A stretch of 64,000 nt of DNA from Solirubrobacter soli DSM 22325 (GTDB lineage Bacteria; Actinomycetota; Thermoleophilia; Solirubrobacterales; Solirubrobacteraceae): contig NZ_AUIK01000008.1 of assembly GCF_000423665.1 (NCBI RefSeq), positions 248,001-312,000 of the forward strand. Reading direction: 5' to 3'. Of the stretch, positions 1 to 8,665 are shown piece after piece (the stretch's first letter is position 1; every line of letters starts with the position of its first letter). The notes beneath the pieces were generated by a model. That model had not been told where the DNA came from. It ran no database searches and was given only the letters and a program-made list of their open reading frames with translations. Position numbers and translations under genes: made by a program.

Positions 1-1
1 G

Positions 2-292
2 GTCCAATCGCTTTCATTGGTGCTGCAGCCCCGCACGGCGACCCCGTTCATCTACCCGACCTCGCAACGCGGCGCCTGGGGCCGCGACAGCGACACCGCG
101 CAGGTCAAGGCCGCCGTCGCGAAGGCCGTGGCCTGCCCGCCCGGAGTCGTCTACTCCGGCCCGCCGTTCATCGCCTTCCTCGCCGACCGCAAGATGCCCG
201 ACGACCAGCCGGACCAGTTCCTGCCGTCGCGGTCGACCCGCCTGGCCGACGTCCAGAAGGCGATGGACGCGGTTCAGCCGCGGTGCGGCTGA
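2..292 (+). CDS. C-terminal fragment of a membrane glycosyltransferase-like protein (partial)
   Basis: The frame is open from the window edge to a TGA at 290-292, so only the last 96 or so residues are present. A TTG at 17 could be read as a start but is probably internal. The fragment has no membrane segment. It has a soluble tail with VVYSGPPFIAFLADRKMP followed by a Ser/Arg-rich end. This resembles the soluble C-terminus of GT39/ArnT-like polytopic glycosyltransferases of actinobacteria, in which a line about surveying the last residence is followed by LAxRxxP. The family call is inference from this short match. The next gene converges on it from the minus strand. Confidence 0.4.
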   Translation, partial: VQSLSLVLQPRTATPFIYPTSQRGAWGRDSDTAQVKAAVAKAVACPPGVVYSGPPFIAFLADRKMPDDQPDQFLPSRSTRLADVQKAMDAVQPRCG

Positions 293-368
293 GGACCCCG
301 GTGAAGCATGGTCGGTCCGACCGATGTGGTGCAGCCGCCAGTGGCTCGCGCCGCCCGCGCTCGCGATG

Positions 369-443
369 CGTGGCTCTGCCACGTGAGCAGCGTGGGTGGC
401 GCGAGGCGCTGCGGATGTGACGCAGCGGGCGTACCGGAATGCT
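369..443 (-). repeat. Structured 3'-UTR repeat element, left copy
   Basis: Read on the minus strand, it begins directly after the stop codon of the histidine kinase gene. It contains a 7-bp stem CGCTGCG/CGCAGCG (loop TCACATC), then about 25 conserved bases, then a 6-bp stem CGTGGC/GCCACG with an AGA loop at 369-383. A second copy lies at 63927-64000 on the plus strand, again starting directly after a stop codon. The two align without gaps, with 46 of 47 bases identical in the core (382-428 here). The terminal stem differs by compensatory changes. No T-run follows the hairpin, so it is not a classical intrinsic terminator. Confidence 0.7.
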
Positions 444-2339
444 TCAGCGGGGTCCTGCGTCCAGCACGTCGCGCACCTTGCGCGCGAGCGCCTTCTCGGT
501 GAACGGCTTCTCCAGGAACGCGGCGGACTCGCTCAGCTCGCCGTGGCGGACGACGGCCTCATCCGAATAGCCGCTCATGAACAGGACGCGCATCTCCGGG
601 GCGAGCACCGCGAGCCGCTGCGCCAGCTCTGAGCCGCTCACGTCGGGCATGACCACGTCGGTCAGCAGCAGGTCGATCGCGCGGGCGCCGCACAGCGCCA
701 CGGCCTCCTCAGCGTCGGCGACGGTCAGGACCTCGTAGCCGTTGGCCTCGAGCATCAGCCGTACCAGCTCGCGCACGCCCTCGTCGTCCTCGACCACCAT
801 GACCGTCTCCGAGCCGCGCCCGGCGTGCCCGTCCGCGCCCGCTTCGACGACGACCTCGGCCGGCGCGCTCGCCGCCGGCAGATAGATCTTGAACGTGCTG
901 CCACGGTCGGGCTCGGAGTAGACGTAGATCCCGCCACCGCTCTGCTTGACGACCCCGAACACGGTCGCCAACCCGAGCCCCGTCCCCGCGCCCGCCGGCT
1001 TGGTGGTGAAGAAGGGCTCGAAGAGGTGCTTGGCGACGTCCTCGTCCATGCCGACGCCGGTGTCCGAGACGGCCAGCAGCACGTGCGGGCCGGGTGAGCC
1101 GTCGGCGTGCGTGGTGACCTGCGCCTCGTCGACGTCCACGTTGGAGGTCTCGATCGTCAGCACGCCGCCGTTGGGCATCGCGTCGCGGGCGTTGGCGGCG
1201 AGGTTGAGGATCACGCGCTCGAGCTGCGCGCGGTCGGCCTCGACGGCGGCGAGCGCGGGGTCGAGCCGGATGCCCACGCTGATGTTCTCACCGATGATCC
1301 GCTGCAGCATCGTCTCCATGCCGGAGACGATGTCGTTGAGGTCGATCAGCCGCGGGTGCAGGACCTGACGGCGGCTGAACGCCAGCAGCTGGTGCGTGAG
1401 CGCCGCGGCCTGCGCGGCGGCGCGGGAGATCTCCGCGCTCTCCTCTCCCCCCTGCCGCGCCTGCAGGATCTCCGCGTACCCCGCGATGACCGTGAGCAGG
1501 TTGTTGAAGTCGTGCGCGACCCCGCCCGCGAGCCGCCCGATCGCCTCCATCTTCTCGGCCTCGGCGAGCCGCTGCTCGAGCCGCAGCCGGTCGGTCACGT
1601 CGTGCGCGAGCACGAGCGCGGCCTTGCGGCCCTCGAACGTGATCCGCCCGGCCGTGATCTCGACCGAGATCGGCGAGCCGTCCTTGCGCAGGTGCCGCCA
1701 GACCCTCGGGCTCGGCGAACCGGGGCCGCCGCGGGACTTGACGTCGTCCAGGACGGCCGGGACGTCCTCGGGCGGGCGGATGTCCGTGATCCGCATCCGC
1801 AGGAACTCCCTGCGCTGGTACCCGTAGTGGCGCACCGCGGCGTCGTTGACGGCCAGGAAGAAGAGCGTCGAGGCGTCGTAGACCCACATCGGCATCGGGC
1901 TGGCCTCGAAGAGCATCTTGTAGCGCTCCTCCGAGCGCTGGACCTGGATCGCGGTCGCGATCCGGCGGGCGATCTCCCCCGCCAGCTCGAGCTCGAACGT
2001 CCCGTAGCGCTGGTCGGCCGAAAGCAGCGTCAGCGCGCCGAGCGTGCTCGCGCCCGCGGCCAGCGGGACGCAGAGCATCGAGCGCAGGCCGAAGCGCTCG
2101 GCGTCGGCCACGAGCTCCGGCTCGCCCGTGCGCATCACGATCGCCGGCCCGTGCGGCGCGTCCGGCGCGAGCGGGACGTCCGACGGCACCCCCACCCGCT
2201 GCACGAGGTGTCCCTCGAGGTCGGCGATGTCGAACACGCACCACGTCGCCAGCCCAGGGGCCAGCAGCTCCGCGATGCGGTGCAAGGTGTCCTGCCGCTG
2301 AAGGCCCGAGCCGAGGATCTCGCCGACCCGGGCGAGCAA
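444..2339 (-). CDS. Hybrid sensor histidine kinase (GAF-PAS-HisKA-HATPase-REC)
   Basis: This is a soluble phosphorelay kinase. An N-terminal GAF-like domain (about residues 1-135) is followed by PAS (about 140-260), then the phospho-acceptor helix with GGVAHDFNNLL, an ATPase with NARDAMPNGG and GTGLGLATV, and a C-terminal receiver with VVEDDEG, LLTDVVMPD and EKPF. The phosphate would pass from His to the receiver Asp. No membrane segment is visible, so the input is probably cytosolic. The start is uncertain: the TTG at 2339 is the first common start codon, yet in-frame codons up to the glyA stop at 2403 also read like the usual helical lead (RNALARLTLLARVGEIL). It lies directly downstream of glyA on the same strand. 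Confidence 0.85.
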   Translation of the reverse strand: MLARVGEILGSGLQRQDTLHRIAELLAPGLATWCVFDIADLEGHLVQRVGVPSDVPLAPDAPHGPAIVMRTGEPELVADAERFGLRSMLCVPLAAGASTLGALTLLSADQRYGTFELELAGEIARRIATAIQVQRSEERYKMLFEASPMPMWVYDASTLFFLAVNDAAVRHYGYQRREFLRMRITDIRPPEDVPAVLDDVKSRGGPGSPSPRVWRHLRKDGSPISVEITAGRITFEGRKAALVLAHDVTDRLRLEQRLAEAEKMEAIGRLAGGVAHDFNNLLTVIAGYAEILQARQGGEESAEISRAAAQAAALTHQLLAFSRRQVLHPRLIDLNDIVSGMETMLQRIIGENISVGIRLDPALAAVEADRAQLERVILNLAANARDAMPNGGVLTIETSNVDVDEAQVTTHADGSPGPHVLLAVSDTGVGMDEDVAKHLFEPFFTTKPAGAGTGLGLATVFGVVKQSGGGIYVYSEPDRGSTFKIYLPAASAPAEVVVEAGADGHAGRGSETVMVVEDDEGVRELVRLMLEANGYEVLTVADAEEAVALCGARAIDLLLTDVVMPDVSGSELAQRLAVLAPEMRVLFMSGYSDEAVVRHGELSESAAFLEKPFTEKALARKVRDVLDAGPR

Positions 2340-2402
2340 CGTCAGTCGAGCGAGGGCGTTGCGCTCGTGATCGTCCTGGCTGATGCCGGGCAGCCTATCC
2401 CG

Positions 2403-3689
2403 CTACACGGGGGCGGGACTCAGCTGTGCATAGAGCGGGAAACGGTCGACGATCGCCGTGACGCGCTCGGTGAGCTCCGCCTTGGCGCCGTCGAAGTCCG
2501 GCTGCAGCGCGCGGGCGATGATCTTGCCGACCTCGTGGAAGTCGTCGACCTGCAGCCCGCGGGTGGCGAGCGCGGGCGTGCCGACGCGCAATCCGGACGT
2601 GACCATCGGCGGGCGCGGGTCGAACGGCACCGCGTTGCGGTTGACGGTGATGCCGATCGAGTGCAGGCGATCCTCGGCCTGCTGACCGTCCAGCTCGGAC
2701 TCGCGCAGGTCCACGAGCACCAGATGGACGTCGGTTCCGCCGGTCAGGACATTGACACCGGCGCCCGCGCCGAGCAGTTCCTCGGCCAGCGCCTGGGCGC
2801 CGGCGACCGTCCGCTCCTGGCGCTCCTTGAAGAGGTCGGAGGCCGCGATCTTGAAGGCGACGGCCTTCGCGGCGATCGCGTGCTCGAGCGGGCCGCCCTG
2901 CTGGCCCGGGAAGACCGCGGAGTTGATCTTCTTCGCGTACTCCTCGCGGCAGAGGATCAGACCGCTGCGCGGGCCGCCGAGGGTCTTGTGGACCGTGGAG
3001 GTGACCACGTCGGCGTACGGGACCGGGCTCGGATGCACGCCCGCGGCGACGAGGCCGGCGAAGTGCGCCATGTCGACCATCAACAGCGCGCCGACCTCGT
3101 CGGCGATCTCGCGGAAGCGCGGGAAGTCGAGCACGCGCGGGTACGCGGACCAGCCGGCCAGCAGCAGCTTCGGCCGGTGCTCCTTGGCCAGGCGCTCGAC
3201 CTCGTCCATGTCGATCCGGTGGTCTTCCGGCGACACCTCGTACGGGACGATGTCGTAGAGCCGCCCGGACACGTTGATCTTCATGCCGTGGCTCAGGTGA
3301 CCGCCGTGCGGGAGGCTGAGGCCCATGATCTTCTCGCCCGGCTGCAGCAGCGCGTGGTATGCGGCCGTGTTGGCCTGCGCGCCCGCGTGTGGCTGCACGT
3401 TCGCGTGCTCGGCGCCGAAGAGCGACTTCGCCCGGTCGATCGCGAGCTGCTCGATGACGTCGACGAACTCGCAGCCGCCGTAGTAGCGCTTGCCCGGGTA
3501 GCCCTCGGCGTACTTGTTCGTCAGCACCGAGCCCTGACACTCCAGGACCGCCTGCGGCACGAAGTTCTCTGAAGCGATCATCTCCAGCGTGCGCTGCTGG
3601 CGCTCGACCTCGTGGCCGAGCGCCTCGGCCACCTCGGGGTCGACCTCGGCAAGGGGACGGTCGAAGTAGTCGGGCTGCAGCGCGGTCAT
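2403..3689 (-). CDS. glyA: Serine hydroxymethyltransferase
   Basis: A PLP enzyme that interconverts serine plus tetrahydrofolate with glycine plus methylene-tetrahydrofolate, feeding one-carbon metabolism in the cytosol. The 428-residue length is normal. Recognisable stretches are the N-terminal [59 protein letters not shown], and [16 protein letters not shown] with the PLP-binding Lys in the VHKT segment. The ATG at 3689 has a TACCGT box 7 nt upstream and no clear Shine-Dalgarno, so it may be leaderless. The histidine kinase follows in the same frame after the TAG stop. Confidence 0.97.
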   Translation of the reverse strand: MTALQPDYFDRPLAEVDPEVAEALGHEVERQQRTLEMIASENFVPQAVLECQGSVLTNKYAEGYPGKRYYGGCEFVDVIEQLAIDRAKSLFGAEHANVQPHAGAQANTAAYHALLQPGEKIMGLSLPHGGHLSHGMKINVSGRLYDIVPYEVSPEDHRIDMDEVERLAKEHRPKLLLAGWSAYPRVLDFPRFREIADEVGALLMVDMAHFAGLVAAGVHPSPVPYADVVTSTVHKTLGGPRSGLILCREEYAKKINSAVFPGQQGGPLEHAIAAKAVAFKIAASDLFKERQERTVAGAQALAEELLGAGAGVNVLTGGTDVHLVLVDLRESELDGQQAEDRLHSIGITVNRNAVPFDPRPPMVTSGLRVGTPALATRGLQVDDFHEVGKIIARALQPDFDGAKAELTERVTAIVDRFPLYAQLSPAPV

Positions 3690-3707
3690 GCCGTTGACGG
3701 TAGCGAA

Positions 3708-4679
3708 TCAGAGGGTGGCCTTCTCCTTGTCCACGTGGTGGGTCAGCGTGACGTCGAGCGGCTCCGGCCTGCGTGCGCTCAGCAGCAGCGCGACGCCCGC
3801 GAGCGCGGCGATCCCGAGCAGCACCGGCACCCACGGGATCCCGCCGCCGTCAGGCCGCGAGGGCGCCGGTGTCGCCGCGGCGCGCGGCGTCGGCGTGGGC
3901 GTCGCGGCCGGGGCCTTGACCAGCGCGAACGTCGTCAGGTCGATCTTCTCGGCGCGGCCGACGTTGAGGATCGGCCCGTCGACGGACAGCGCCTGACCGG
4001 AGAAGTCGCCGCCGGGCAGGTCGATGCAGCGCGCCTCGCCCTTGAGCGTGTCCAGCGCGTGCACGAAGTTCTTCTCGCCGCTGTAGAGCGTGTACGCCCA
4101 GCGACCGTCGGGGCTCATCGTGCGCGAGAGCGGGAAGCCGCTCATCTTCTCGTCGGGCTCGCGCGGGTCCATGATCGGCCCGCCGCGGAACTTGCCCGTC
4201 CGCAGGTCGAGCGCCATCACGTCGTACGTCGCGCGCGTCTTGGGGTACCGGAGCACGTAGGCCACGCGCCCGTCGGGCGACATCGCGTCGACCGCGACGA
4301 ACTCGGGCAGCGCGAGCCGCCGCTGCACGCGCAGGGTCTCGGTGTCGAGGACCAGCAGCCGCGTGCCGGACCGCTGCGCCGCGAGCACCAGCGTCGAGCC
4401 GTCGGCGGACAGGCCGGTGGTCGACCCGTCGTAGGCGGCGCCCGGCACCCCGTAGGCGCCCCGGATGAGCCGCGTGCGCTCGATCGTTCCGTCGCCGCGC
4501 CGGACGCGCTCGACGAGCGTGTCGCGGCCCGCCCGCACCGCAACGTAGTTCACCGAGGCGCCAGGCGTGCTCACACCCGCCCCGCCCTGTACGGGTTGGA
4601 CCGGCCCACCACCGGCGTGTGCGCTGCTCGGGACGAGCAGGCCCGCCGCGCAGATCGCGAACAGCCATGAACGTCGCAT
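3708..4679 (-). CDS. Exported, C-terminally TM-anchored beta-propeller-like protein
   Basis: A 323-residue protein. It starts at ATG 4679, preceded by the strong ribosome site GAGAGGAG; an upstream in-frame start would bury the signal peptide. Residues 1-22 (RRSWLFAICAAGLLVPSSAHA) form a signal peptide. The body has repeated beta-type segments such as STLVLAAQ, LLVLDTETL, MSPDGRVAYVL and MSPDGRWAYTLYSG, like YVTN/WD40-type propellers. An Ala/Pro/Thr linker then leads to a membrane helix (IPWVPVLLGIAALAGVALLL) and an Arg-rich tail, so the propeller faces outward. It is divergent from the ECF sigma gene and has a GGAAC-N17-CGTA promoter-like site, suggesting sigma control. Function unknown. Confidence 0.75.
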   Translation of the reverse strand: MRRSWLFAICAAGLLVPSSAHAGGGPVQPVQGGAGVSTPGASVNYVAVRAGRDTLVERVRRGDGTIERTRLIRGAYGVPGAAYDGSTTGLSADGSTLVLAAQRSGTRLLVLDTETLRVQRRLALPEFVAVDAMSPDGRVAYVLRYPKTRATYDVMALDLRTGKFRGGPIMDPREPDEKMSGFPLSRTMSPDGRWAYTLYSGEKNFVHALDTLKGEARCIDLPGGDFSGQALSVDGPILNVGRAEKIDLTTFALVKAPAATPTPTPRAAATPAPSRPDGGGIPWVPVLLGIAALAGVALLLSARRPEPLDVTLTHHVDKEKATL

Positions 4680-4704
4680 TCGTCGCTCCTCTCTGGTCAC
4701 GTCA

Positions 4705-4732
4705 ACTACGTCTGGGAGGCGCCAGAGGTTCC
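4705..4732 (-). promoter_or_regulatory. Candidate ECF-type promoter
   Basis: On the minus strand GGAAC (4732-4728) is followed after exactly 17 nt by CGTAGT (4710-4705). This resembles the GGAAC / CGT promoters used by many ECF sigma factors. It reads toward the exported protein gene starting at 4679, with a 25-nt leader carrying its ribosome site. The adjacent sigma gene makes this a natural target, but the match is by eye. Confidence 0.4.
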
Positions 4733-4744
4733 GAGCTGTCACAG

Positions 4745-5313
4745 ATGCGATCGCTCGCGCTAGTAGGGGTCGTGGCCGACGACGATCAGCTGCTCGCCCG
4801 CTCCCGCCGCGATCCCGCGGCGTTCGGGACGTTCTACGAGCGCTACGAGCGGCTCGTGCTCGGCTACTTCATGCGCCGTACACGCGATCCGGAGCTGGCG
4901 GCCGATCTCGCCGCCGAGACCTTCGCCGTCGCGCTCGTTGCGGCCCGCAAGTACCGCGGCGATGGCGCGCCCGCGTCCGCGTGGCTGATCGGGATCGCCC
5001 GCAACACCCTGTTCAACAGCCTGCGCGCACGCGGGTGGAGGACCGCGCCCGCCGCCGCCTCGGCATGGAGCCGATCGGACTCGACGACGAGCTGCTGCAG
5101 CGCATCGAGCGCCTCGGCGGCGACGCCCGCGTCGAGGCCCTGCTCGCCCAGCTGACCCCCGACCAGTCCGACGCGGTCCGCGCCCGCGTGCTCGGCGAGG
5201 AGGACTACGCGGTCATCGCGTCGCGGCTGCGCTGCTCGGAGAGCGTCGTCCGCCAGCGCGTCTCGCGCGGCCTGGCGACCCTGCGCGGGATCCACGAGGA
5301 GGAAGCGTCATGA
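4745..5313 (+). pseudogene. ECF RNA polymerase sigma factor, interrupted by an apparent -1 frameshift
   Basis: Regions 2 and 4 of an ECF sigma factor lie in two different frames. Frame one runs from ATG 4745 (GTG 4772 is an alternative): DDDQLLARSRRDPAAFGTFY, LAADLAAETFAVAL, ASAWLIGIARNTLFNSL. The region 4 helix-turn-helix (LTPDQSDAVRARV, DYAVIASRLRCSESVVRQRV, GLATLRGI) continues one frame back and ends at 5313. Adding one base near 5027-5034 gives a continuous NSLRARRVEDRARRRLGMEP, typical of intact homologues. Both halves look well conserved, so a sequencing error, a very recent mutation or a frameshift read by the ribosome are all possible. The stop overlaps the start of the next gene (ATGA). 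Confidence 0.8.
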
Positions 5314-6278
5314 GCGAGTTCCCGGCACTGCGCGACGCCCTCGTCTCGGCGGGCCTGCGTCGCCGGCGGCGCCGCCGCGTCATCGCGACGACCCCGGTCT
5401 TCGCCGTGGTGGCGGCGCTCGTCGCGTTGTTCGTCGTGCCCCGCGCGCCGCGCGAGCGCGAGCGCACCGTCACACCCCCGGTCCCGACGCCGACCGTTGT
5501 GAAGCCCTACGCGGAGCAGACGCTCGAAGAGGCGTTCGCGGTCTTCCGCCGCAAGCAGACGCGCGCCGACCGGATGCCCGACGTCGGTGGCCTTCCGGGA
5601 CAGATCGACGCGAAGCGGACGCGACTGCTCAAGCAGGGCGGACCGCGACTGTACTTCGCCGCGCCGGTGTCGACGCGCGACGGTGAGTCGGTGTGCATCG
5701 TGGCGATCCGCCGCGGCCGCGTGGAGTCGGCCGGCTGCACCACCGCGGCGTCCGCGATCGACGAGGCCACGCCGCTGCGGTTCGGCTTCGGCGACGTCAC
5801 GAGCGTGTTCCTGCCGGACAGCTCGACCGACCTGCGGTTCATCACGGCCAACAGCATCGGCTCGGTGAGCGAGCGCAACAACCTGTCGTCGGTGCTGCTG
5901 CCACAGCAACCGCTCAGTGCGCTCGCGTGGACCGGCGGGTCAGGCACGCGCTACATCGAGGACCTCGGACGTCCGAAGCTGTCGATGCCGCCGCCCGCCA
6001 CGTGCCCGGAGCGCCTCGACCCGCTCCCGGCGGACGCGCTCGCCAAGGCGCGGCGGCGGGCGTTGATCGCGATCGACAGCGTCTACCCGCGGGTGATGCG
6101 AGGAACCGTGAGCGCCGCGGCCCGGGCGACCGACACGCCCTGCCCGACGGCGATCACGGAACGCGCGATCGAGGTCACGCTGCGCCTCGTCGCGCGCGAC
6201 GGCGCGAGCGTGTCCGAAGGCCGGCTACTGCTGGGCATGCAGGACGGCTACATGCGCGTCTTCTACGCGCTGCGCTGA
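5310..6278 (+). CDS. Single-pass membrane protein, possible sigma-factor partner
   Basis: A 322-residue protein translationally coupled to the sigma gene by an ATGA overlap. The N-terminus is very Arg-rich (RRRRRRR near residues 18-24) and is followed by one membrane helix (about 27-46). The rest should be outside the cell. The outer part has Cys pairs but no domain I recognise. Position and topology fit an anti-sigma factor or co-expressed sensor. However, the cytosolic part is only about 25 residues, too short for a usual zinc-binding anti-sigma domain. The 3' end overlaps the convergent Sua5/YrdC gene by 54 bp. Confidence 0.6.
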   Translation: MSEFPALRDALVSAGLRRRRRRRVIATTPVFAVVAALVALFVVPRAPRERERTVTPPVPTPTVVKPYAEQTLEEAFAVFRRKQTRADRMPDVGGLPGQIDAKRTRLLKQGGPRLYFAAPVSTRDGESVCIVAIRRGRVESAGCTTAASAIDEATPLRFGFGDVTSVFLPDSSTDLRFITANSIGSVSERNNLSSVLLPQQPLSALAWTGGSGTRYIEDLGRPKLSMPPPATCPERLDPLPADALAKARRRALIAIDSVYPRVMRGTVSAAARATDTPCPTAITERAIEVTLRLVARDGASVSEGRLLLGMQDGYMRVFYALR

Positions 6279-6785
6279 GACCGCGCCCTGGCGGACGATC
6301 CGCCACTCGGGCGTGCGCACGTCGATGACGGTGGAAGCGATGCCCGGGAGCTCGCCGCCGTCGATCACCAGGTCGGCGCCGTCACGGATCGAGCGCGGGA
6401 CGTCGTCCAGGCGCCGTGCGTCCGAGCCGCCCGCGAGGTTGGCGCTGGACTGCATCACCGGTCGCCCGACGGGCGCCAGGAACGGCACGCGGATGCCGAG
6501 CGTCTCGGGGTCCGTGGTGCACGCCAGCGGGTAGCGCCGCTCGGGGTTGGGGAGCAGCAGCGTCACCCCGCCGGGCAGCAGGCCGCCGAAGTCGCCGAAG
6601 GCGAGCTCGAAGAACATCACCGCGGCGGGCTTCTCCGGCGGGCGCCCCTTGAGCGCGTAGAGCTTGGCGACCGCGTCGGCGTTCTCAGGGTCGCAGGCGA
6701 GTCCGTAGACGGTGTCGGCGGGGAAGACCGCCACGCCGCCCGCGGCGACGCACGCGCCGAGCGCTCGCGCCTGCTCGTCGGTCAT
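6225..6785 (-). CDS. L-threonylcarbamoyladenylate synthase (Sua5/YrdC family)
   Basis: Makes threonylcarbamoyl-AMP from threonine, bicarbonate and ATP for the t6A37 modification of ANN-decoding tRNAs. At 186 residues it is the YrdC domain alone, without the Sua5 C-terminal domain. Typical stretches are GGVAVFPADTVYGLACD, LYALKGRPPEKPAAVMF, LGIRVP, and QSSANLAGGSDARRLDDV. It is last in a minus-strand run after prmC, overlapping it by ATGA. This order next to prfA/prmC is common in Gram-positive bacteria and supports the call. Confidence 0.92.
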   Translation of the reverse strand: MTDEQARALGACVAAGGVAVFPADTVYGLACDPENADAVAKLYALKGRPPEKPAAVMFFELAFGDFGGLLPGGVTLLLPNPERRYPLACTTDPETLGIRVPFLAPVGRPVMQSSANLAGGSDARRLDDVPRSIRDGADLVIDGGELPGIASTVIDVRTPEWRIVRQGAVSAQRVEDAHVAVLHAQQ

Positions 6786-7603
6786 CGCTTCGCCACCAGG
6801 ATCCGCTCGATCCCGGCCAGGTCGCGGATCCGCTCCACCGAGGTGAAGCCCTCGGCCCGAGCGAGGTCCTCGATCGCGTCGGCCTGGCCTTCGCCATGCT
6901 CGAGCGCCAGGAATGGCGCTCTTACGTCCTTGACCAGGCGCCGGATCACGGCCAGGCCGTCGATGTCGCCGAACAGCGCCAGCGGCGGCTCGTAACGGGC
7001 GACCTCGGGCATCAGCGGCGCGTGCTGCTCGACGTAGGGCGGGTTGGAGACGACCGCGTCGACCTCGAGGCCCGCGGTGAGGTTGCCGAACACGAACGTC
7101 ACGTCGAGCCCGAGCCGCGCGGCGTTCGCCCGTGCGACATCCAAAGCGTCCGCGCTCACGTCGGTGGCGAACACGGTCAGGTCCGGCCGCTCATCCTTCA
7201 AGGCCATCGCGACCGCGCCCGAGCCCGTTCCGACGTCCACGACACGGGCGCCGGCTCCGAGCCCGAGCGCGGCCTCGACGAGGTGCTCTGTCTCCGGGCG
7301 CGGGATCAGGACCCGCCGGTCGACCTGCAGGTCCAGCCGGCGGAAGCCCTTCCACCCGACAATGTAGGCCACCGGCTCGCGCTGGCGCCGACGCCGCGAC
7401 GCGTCCATGAACCAGCGCGCCTGCTCGCCCGTCAGCTCGCGCTGCGGGTAGGCGATCAGCATCCCCCGGTCCACGCCGAGGGCGGATGCGAGCAGCACCT
7501 CGGCGTCGAGCCGGGGCGTCTCGCAGCCCGCCGCGGACAACGCGATGATCGCGGAGTCGAGCGCCTCGCGGACCGTGGTCGACGCGAGAGGTCTCCGACT
7601 CAA
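6782..7603 (-). CDS. prmC: Peptide chain release factor N5-glutamine methyltransferase
   Basis: Methylates the Gln of the GGQ motif in release factors RF1 and RF2, using S-adenosylmethionine. The N-terminal helical domain (about residues 1-75) is followed by the methyltransferase fold, with [15 protein letters not shown] as the SAM-binding loop and the diagnostic VSNPPYVE as the NPPY catalytic motif. The length of 273 is usual. It overlaps prfA, which encodes its substrate RF1, by 4 bp at its start. The Sua5/YrdC gene follows it with an ATGA overlap. Confidence 0.96.
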   Translation of the reverse strand: MSRRPLASTTVREALDSAIIALSAAGCETPRLDAEVLLASALGVDRGMLIAYPQRELTGEQARWFMDASRRRRQREPVAYIVGWKGFRRLDLQVDRRVLIPRPETEHLVEAALGLGAGARVVDVGTGSGAVAMALKDERPDLTVFATDVSADALDVARANAARLGLDVTFVFGNLTAGLEVDAVVSNPPYVEQHAPLMPEVARYEPPLALFGDIDGLAVIRRLVKDVRAPFLALEHGEGQADAIEDLARAEGFTSVERIRDLAGIERILVAKR

Positions 7604-8652
7604 GCCCTGGCCTGCTCCTCGAGCCGGCTGCGCTTCTCGGCGTCCTGCAGCGCGTTCGTCAGCTCGTCCGGCTCGCCCGAGATCACCGCGTCGAGGTTGT
7701 GCACGGTGAAGTTGATGCGGTGGTCGGTGACGCGCCGCTGCGGATAGTTGTACGTGCGGATCTTCTCGGCGCGGTCGCCGGTGCCGACCTGCGACTTGCG
7801 CTCCGCGCTCAGCTCGGCCTGCTGCTTCTGCAACTCGGCCTCGTAGAGCTTCGCGCGCAGGAGCTTCATCGCGCGCTCGCGGTTCTGCAGCTGGGATTTC
7901 TCGTCCTGCATCGAGATGACGATCCCTGACGGCTTGTGCGTGATCCGCACCGCCGAGTCGGTCGTGTTCACCGACTGCCCGCCCGGGCCGCTGGACCGGT
8001 AGACGTCGATCTGCAGGTCGTTCTGGTTGATGTTGACCTCGACGTCCTCGACCTCGGGCAGCACCGCGACCGTCGCGGTCGACGTGTGGATGCGGCCCTG
8101 GGACTCGGTCTCGGGCACCCGCTGCACGCGGTGCGTCCCGCCCTCGAACTTGAAGATCGAGTACGCGCCGTCGCCCTTGATCTCGAACGTGTAGGCGCCG
8201 TCGGAGGCCTCCATCGTCTCGGCCTTGAAGCCGAGCCGCTCGGCGTAGCGCTGGTACATGCGGTACAGGTCGCCGGCCCAGATGCCGGCCTCGTCGCCGC
8301 CCGCGCCGCCCCGGATCTCGATGATCACGTTCTTGTCATCGTTGGGGTCGCGCTCGACCATCGCGAGCCGGATCTCCTCCTCGAGGCGCTCGATCCGCTC
8401 GCGCGCGTCGTTGAGCTCCGCGCGCATGTCGGGGTCCTCGCCCTCGGCCAGCAGCTCCTCCGCGCCCTCGGCGTCGGACATGGCGAGCCGCCACTCCTCG
8501 GCCAGCTTGGCGGCGGGAGCGAGATGGTTGAACGCGCGGCCGGCGTCGGCGAAGCGCCGGCGATCCGCGATCACCTCGGGATCGCCCATCTGCGCCTGCG
8601 CCTCGGCGAAGCGCTGCTCGATCTGCTCGACGAGGGACTCGATCATGGACAT
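7600..8652 (-). CDS. prfA: Peptide chain release factor 1
   Basis: RF1 ends translation at UAA and UAG. The 350-residue protein has the N-terminal coiled region, the [19 protein letters not shown] segment, the stop-reading region [13 protein letters not shown] and the hydrolysis motif [20 protein letters not shown] with GGQ, the site PrmC methylates. The start is ATG 8652; a second Met at 8646 is possible. A GGGG stretch upstream may serve as ribosome site. It is expressed between the DUF1385 gene and prmC. Confidence 0.98.
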   Translation of the reverse strand: MSMIESLVEQIEQRFAEAQAQMGDPEVIADRRRFADAGRAFNHLAPAAKLAEEWRLAMSDAEGAEELLAEGEDPDMRAELNDARERIERLEEEIRLAMVERDPNDDKNVIIEIRGGAGGDEAGIWAGDLYRMYQRYAERLGFKAETMEASDGAYTFEIKGDGAYSIFKFEGGTHRVQRVPETESQGRIHTSTATVAVLPEVEDVEVNINQNDLQIDVYRSSGPGGQSVNTTDSAVRITHKPSGIVISMQDEKSQLQNRERAMKLLRAKLYEAELQKQQAELSAERKSQVGTGDRAEKIRTYNYPQRRVTDHRINFTVHNLDAVISGEPDELTNALQDAEKRSRLEEQARA

Positions 8653-8665
8653 CGAGCCCCAAAGC

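Noticed and set aside
369-383. Simple rho-independent terminator
   Set aside because: There is no T-run after the stem, and conservation reaches far upstream through a 47-base core.
1107-3572. An 821-codon open frame on the plus strand opposite the hybrid kinase and glyA
   Set aside because: It is antisense to two clear genes, is Arg/Val/Leu/Asp-rich with no domain, and is the usual by-product of high G+C third positions.
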